This document shows positions 7,321 to 9,574 of a stretch of DNA of 9,574 bases, in pieces (within the stretch, counting starts at the first letter, position 1; each line of letters opens with the position of its first letter). The notes below the pieces were generated by a model. The model was not told where the DNA came from, made no database searches, and saw only the letters and a program-made list of their open reading frames with translations. Source of the DNA: Clostridiales bacterium UBA4362 (GTDB taxonomy: Bacteria > Bacillota > Clostridia > TANB77 > CAG-508); the NCBI GenBank assembly GCA_002393975.1, contig DGSM01000119.1:1-9574 (forward strand). The letters are read 5' to 3'. The translations under genes were made by a program, and so were the position numbers.

Positions 7321-8031
7321 ATGGATAAAGTTGTTGAATTAAAAAAAGTTAGTAAAGTCTATAAAATAGGTGATAATGAGTTTAAAGCTTTAGATAATAT
7401 AGACTTATCATTAAATAAAGGTGAGATGGTAGTAATCTTAGGACCATCTGGTGCTGGAAAATCTACATTATTAAACTTAATAGGAGGAATGGATACTCCA
7501 ACTAAAGGAAATGTAATAATAGATGGAGAAAATATTTCAAATTATAATGAGAATAAATTGTCAGATTATAGAGCGGAAAATGTAGGATTCATTTTCCAAT
7601 TCTATAATATCTTACCTAGCTTAACAGTTAAAGAAAATGTTGATATTGTAAAAGATATTGTTAAAAATCCAATTAGTACTGAAGAAGCATTAAAAGGAGT
7701 AGGACTTTTAGCACATGCTAAAAAGTTTCCAAATCAACTTTCAGGAGGAGAGCAGCAAAGGGTAAGTATTGCTAGAGCTATAGCTAAAAATCCAAAACTA
7801 TTATTATGTGATGAACCAACAGGAGCATTAGATAGTAAAACTGGTGTAGAAGTATTGAAGCTACTTAGAAAACAATGTGATGGAAATAATGGTTTAAACA
7901 CTGTTATTATAGTTACACATAATAGCTTAATTGCTGATATTGCCGATACTGTAGTACATGTTAAAAATGGAAGAATAGAAAGTGTTATCACTAACAAAAA
8001 GCCAAAGAAAATAGAGGAGGTTAAGTGGTAA
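7321..8031 (+). CDS. ABC transporter ATP-binding protein (MacB/LolD-type, FtsX partner)
   Basis: This 236-residue ATPase powers the permease encoded next to it. It shows Walker A GPSGAGKST (41-49, Lys47), the Q-loop Gln93 in FQFYNILPSLT, the signature LSGGEQQR (140-147), Walker B LLLCDEPTGALD (160-171) with Glu165, and the H-loop His200. The Q-loop context and EPTGALD wording are typical of the MacB/LolD/FtsE group that works with FtsX-fold permeases, including peptide-resistance and lipoprotein systems. AGGAGG ends four bases before the ATG. The stop overlaps the permease ATG by one base (TAATG), so the two subunits are probably made in step. The substrate cannot be read from this subunit. 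Confidence 0.93.
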   Translation: MDKVVELKKVSKVYKIGDNEFKALDNIDLSLNKGEMVVILGPSGAGKSTLLNLIGGMDTPTKGNVIIDGENISNYNENKLSDYRAENVGFIFQFYNILPSLTVKENVDIVKDIVKNPISTEEALKGVGLLAHAKKFPNQLSGGEQQRVSIARAIAKNPKLLLCDEPTGALDSKTGVEVLKLLRKQCDGNNGLNTVIIVTHNSLIADIADTVVHVKNGRIESVITNKKPKKIEEVKW

Positions 8032-9574
8032 TGTTAAATAAAAAAATACTTCGTGATATATGGAAAAATAAATCACAATTTATAACTATTTTTCTAATGG
8101 TATTTTTAGCAATATTTGCTTTCGCTGGAGTTCATGCTTATATGGATGGAATGAAAGAGAGCAGCAAAATATATTATGAAAACCAGAACTTACAAGATAT
8201 ATGGTTAACATCAGAAAACTTTGATAAAGATAAATTGGAAGAAATCAAGAATATAGATAATGTAAAAGATGTAGAGAGAATACTTACAATTAATTCTAAT
8301 TTAATAGATTCTGAAAGATTTACAAATAAGAACACTAACAAGCCTATTTCTGATTTAGTAATAGAATGTAATTTCATTGAGTCTAATAACATTAATAAAA
8401 TGTATTTAGTAGAAGGAGAGGAGTATTCTAAAGATAAGAAGGGTATATGGCTTGATTATTATTTAGCTAAAAATATTGGAATTAATGTAGGAGATGAATT
8501 AGAACTTTCTATTGAAGGTAATAATTTTAAAGAAAAAGTATTAGGACTAGTAGAAGTTCCGGATCATGTTTATTTTATTAAAGATGAAAGTGCAATATTT
8601 CCAGATCATATGGATTTTGGATTTGCATATCTTTCAATAAATGAGTTCCCAGAAGATTATATTTATAATAAAGTTTTAGAAAGTGATGAAGTTCAAGATG
8701 CTATTAAAAATTTAAAAGAATTAAAAGATACTCTTTCTAAATATGGAATAAAAGATTATTCCAATATTCCAAGTCAGATTACAAGTCAAATTGATGGAAT
8801 AGAGAAAATTGATTTATCTAAAGCATTAGATTTATTGGATAATTATAAAGATCATAAAGAAGAATTTATTAAAGCATTAGATAAAGATTTTAATTTAGAA
8901 GATTCTATAGTTTTTCCTTATGCAATAGTGGATGTTGAAGATGAAGGAAAAGTTGATGATACTAAAAATGATATAAAAGACAAAATAGATGGAATTATTA
9001 CGGCAACATTAAGAGATGATGATCTTTCTTATGATGGATATAAAAGAGAAGCTGAGGAAGGTGAAACTTATTCTGGTGTTTTCTCTGGACTATTTGTTTT
9101 TATTGCAATTTTATCAGTTGTAACAACAATGAATAGATTTGTGAAAAGAGAAAGAACTCAAATAGGAACCTTAAAAGCTTTAGGAGTTAAAAGAGGAAAG
9201 ATTACTAGAATGTATGTGAATTATGGATTATTTATATCTATAATTGCAAGTATTCTAGGTATAATTTTTGGAAATCTTATAATAGGTAATTTCTTCTTGG
9301 AAATGGAAATGGTTTATTATGAGATTCCTTACTACAATATAGTTACAATTCCTTTGGTTTATGAAGTTGCAGTAGGTATAGTTGTAGTAATAACTTTAGT
9401 AACTTATTTATCTTGTAGAAAAATATTAAGAGAACCTGCAGCGCAAGCTTTAAGAATTGAAAGACCTAAAGTTAAAGTAAAAGAAAATAGTTTTACAACT
9501 AAAAAAGCATTTAATAAATTATCTCTTTCTACTAAATGGAATTTGAGAGATATAACTCGATCTAAAGCTAGAAC
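8031..9574 (+). CDS. FtsX-type ABC transporter permease, 3' end beyond the window
   Basis: The frame is open from the ATG to the window edge (514 codons and two bases), so the gene is partial here. A first membrane helix (about residues 17-38, FITIFLMVFLAIFAFAG) is followed by a large, charged extracytoplasmic domain of about 310 residues. Next comes a three-helix FtsX unit at about 349-367, 398-422 and 445-462, containing the family-typical RERTQIGTLKALGV. After the third helix is REPAAQALR, and the last residues (STKWNLRDITRSKAR) look like the start of the second half of a two-FtsX-unit permease. GAGGAGG (8014-8020) lies ten bases before the ATG; an in-frame GTG at 8025 is an alternative start. 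MacB-like export of peptides, lipids or drugs is inferred from the family. Confidence 0.9.
   Translation, partial: MLNKKILRDIWKNKSQFITIFLMVFLAIFAFAGVHAYMDGMKESSKIYYENQNLQDIWLTSENFDKDKLEEIKNIDNVKDVERILTINSNLIDSERFTNKNTNKPISDLVIECNFIESNNINKMYLVEGEEYSKDKKGIWLDYYLAKNIGINVGDELELSIEGNNFKEKVLGLVEVPDHVYFIKDESAIFPDHMDFGFAYLSINEFPEDYIYNKVLESDEVQDAIKNLKELKDTLSKYGIKDYSNIPSQITSQIDGIEKIDLSKALDLLDNYKDHKEEFIKALDKDFNLEDSIVFPYAIVDVEDEGKVDDTKNDIKDKIDGIITATLRDDDLSYDGYKREAEEGETYSGVFSGLFVFIAILSVVTTMNRFVKRERTQIGTLKALGVKRGKITRMYVNYGLFISIIASILGIIFGNLIIGNFFLEMEMVYYEIPYYNIVTIPLVYEVAVGIVVVITLVTYLSCRKILREPAAQALRIERPKVKVKENSFTTKKAFNKLSLSTKWNLRDITRSKAR

Noticed and set aside
7734..7997. Minus-strand open frame of 87 codons inside the ABC ATPase gene
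   Set aside because: It is antisense to the conserved signature and Walker B coding region and has no independent promoter or family signature.
8174..8392. Minus-strand open frame of 72 codons inside the permease gene
   Set aside because: It overlaps a clearly open and recognisable FtsX-type permease frame. It is the antisense shadow of codons in that gene.

Overview
The window is A+T-rich DNA using the standard genetic code: Trp is TGG throughout and TGA ends one gene. It has purine-rich Shine-Dalgarno sites, TTGACA/TATAAT promoters and a sufCBDSU gene order. These point to a low-GC Bacillota, most likely a clostridium-like anaerobe. The genus cannot be fixed from the sequence alone.

Region 1 (1-4847) is a complete, tightly coupled SUF iron-sulfur cluster operon, sufC-sufB-sufD-sufS-sufU. 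SufS takes sulfur from cysteine, SufU relays it, and the SufB/SufC/SufD complex assembles the cluster using ATP hydrolysis by SufC. The genes abut or overlap by 1-4 bases. The operon promoter lies upstream of the window, and no sufA or SUF regulator gene is visible.

Region 2 (4857-5014) is a tRNA-Leu(UAG) gene with its own strong promoter, an encoded CCA end and an intrinsic terminator. No terminator separates it from sufU, so SUF transcripts probably run on to the terminator behind the tRNA.

Region 3 (5015-6376) is a single membrane acyltransferase of the Acyltransferase_3 family. Ahead of it are an extended -10 promoter and a leader with nested inverted repeats. A 45-bp near-perfect palindrome (6522-6566) ends both this gene and the convergent regulator gene.

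Region 4 (6548-9574) is a divergent cassette: a TetR-family repressor on the minus strand, and on the plus strand an ABC ATPase followed by an FtsX-type permease that is cut off by the window end. The intergenic region holds two facing sigma-A-type promoters and two similar TGACA-N4-TGTCA operator candidates. One is centred exactly between the two -35 boxes and the other lies just inside the ABC transcript. The simplest reading is an inducible, autoregulated export or stress-response transporter whose substrate is unknown.

Most of the window is ordinary housekeeping and transporter content, and I see no clearly new system. The best leads are the symmetric two-operator control region, the structured leader before the acyltransferase, and the terminator that encodes the end of the repressor gene.
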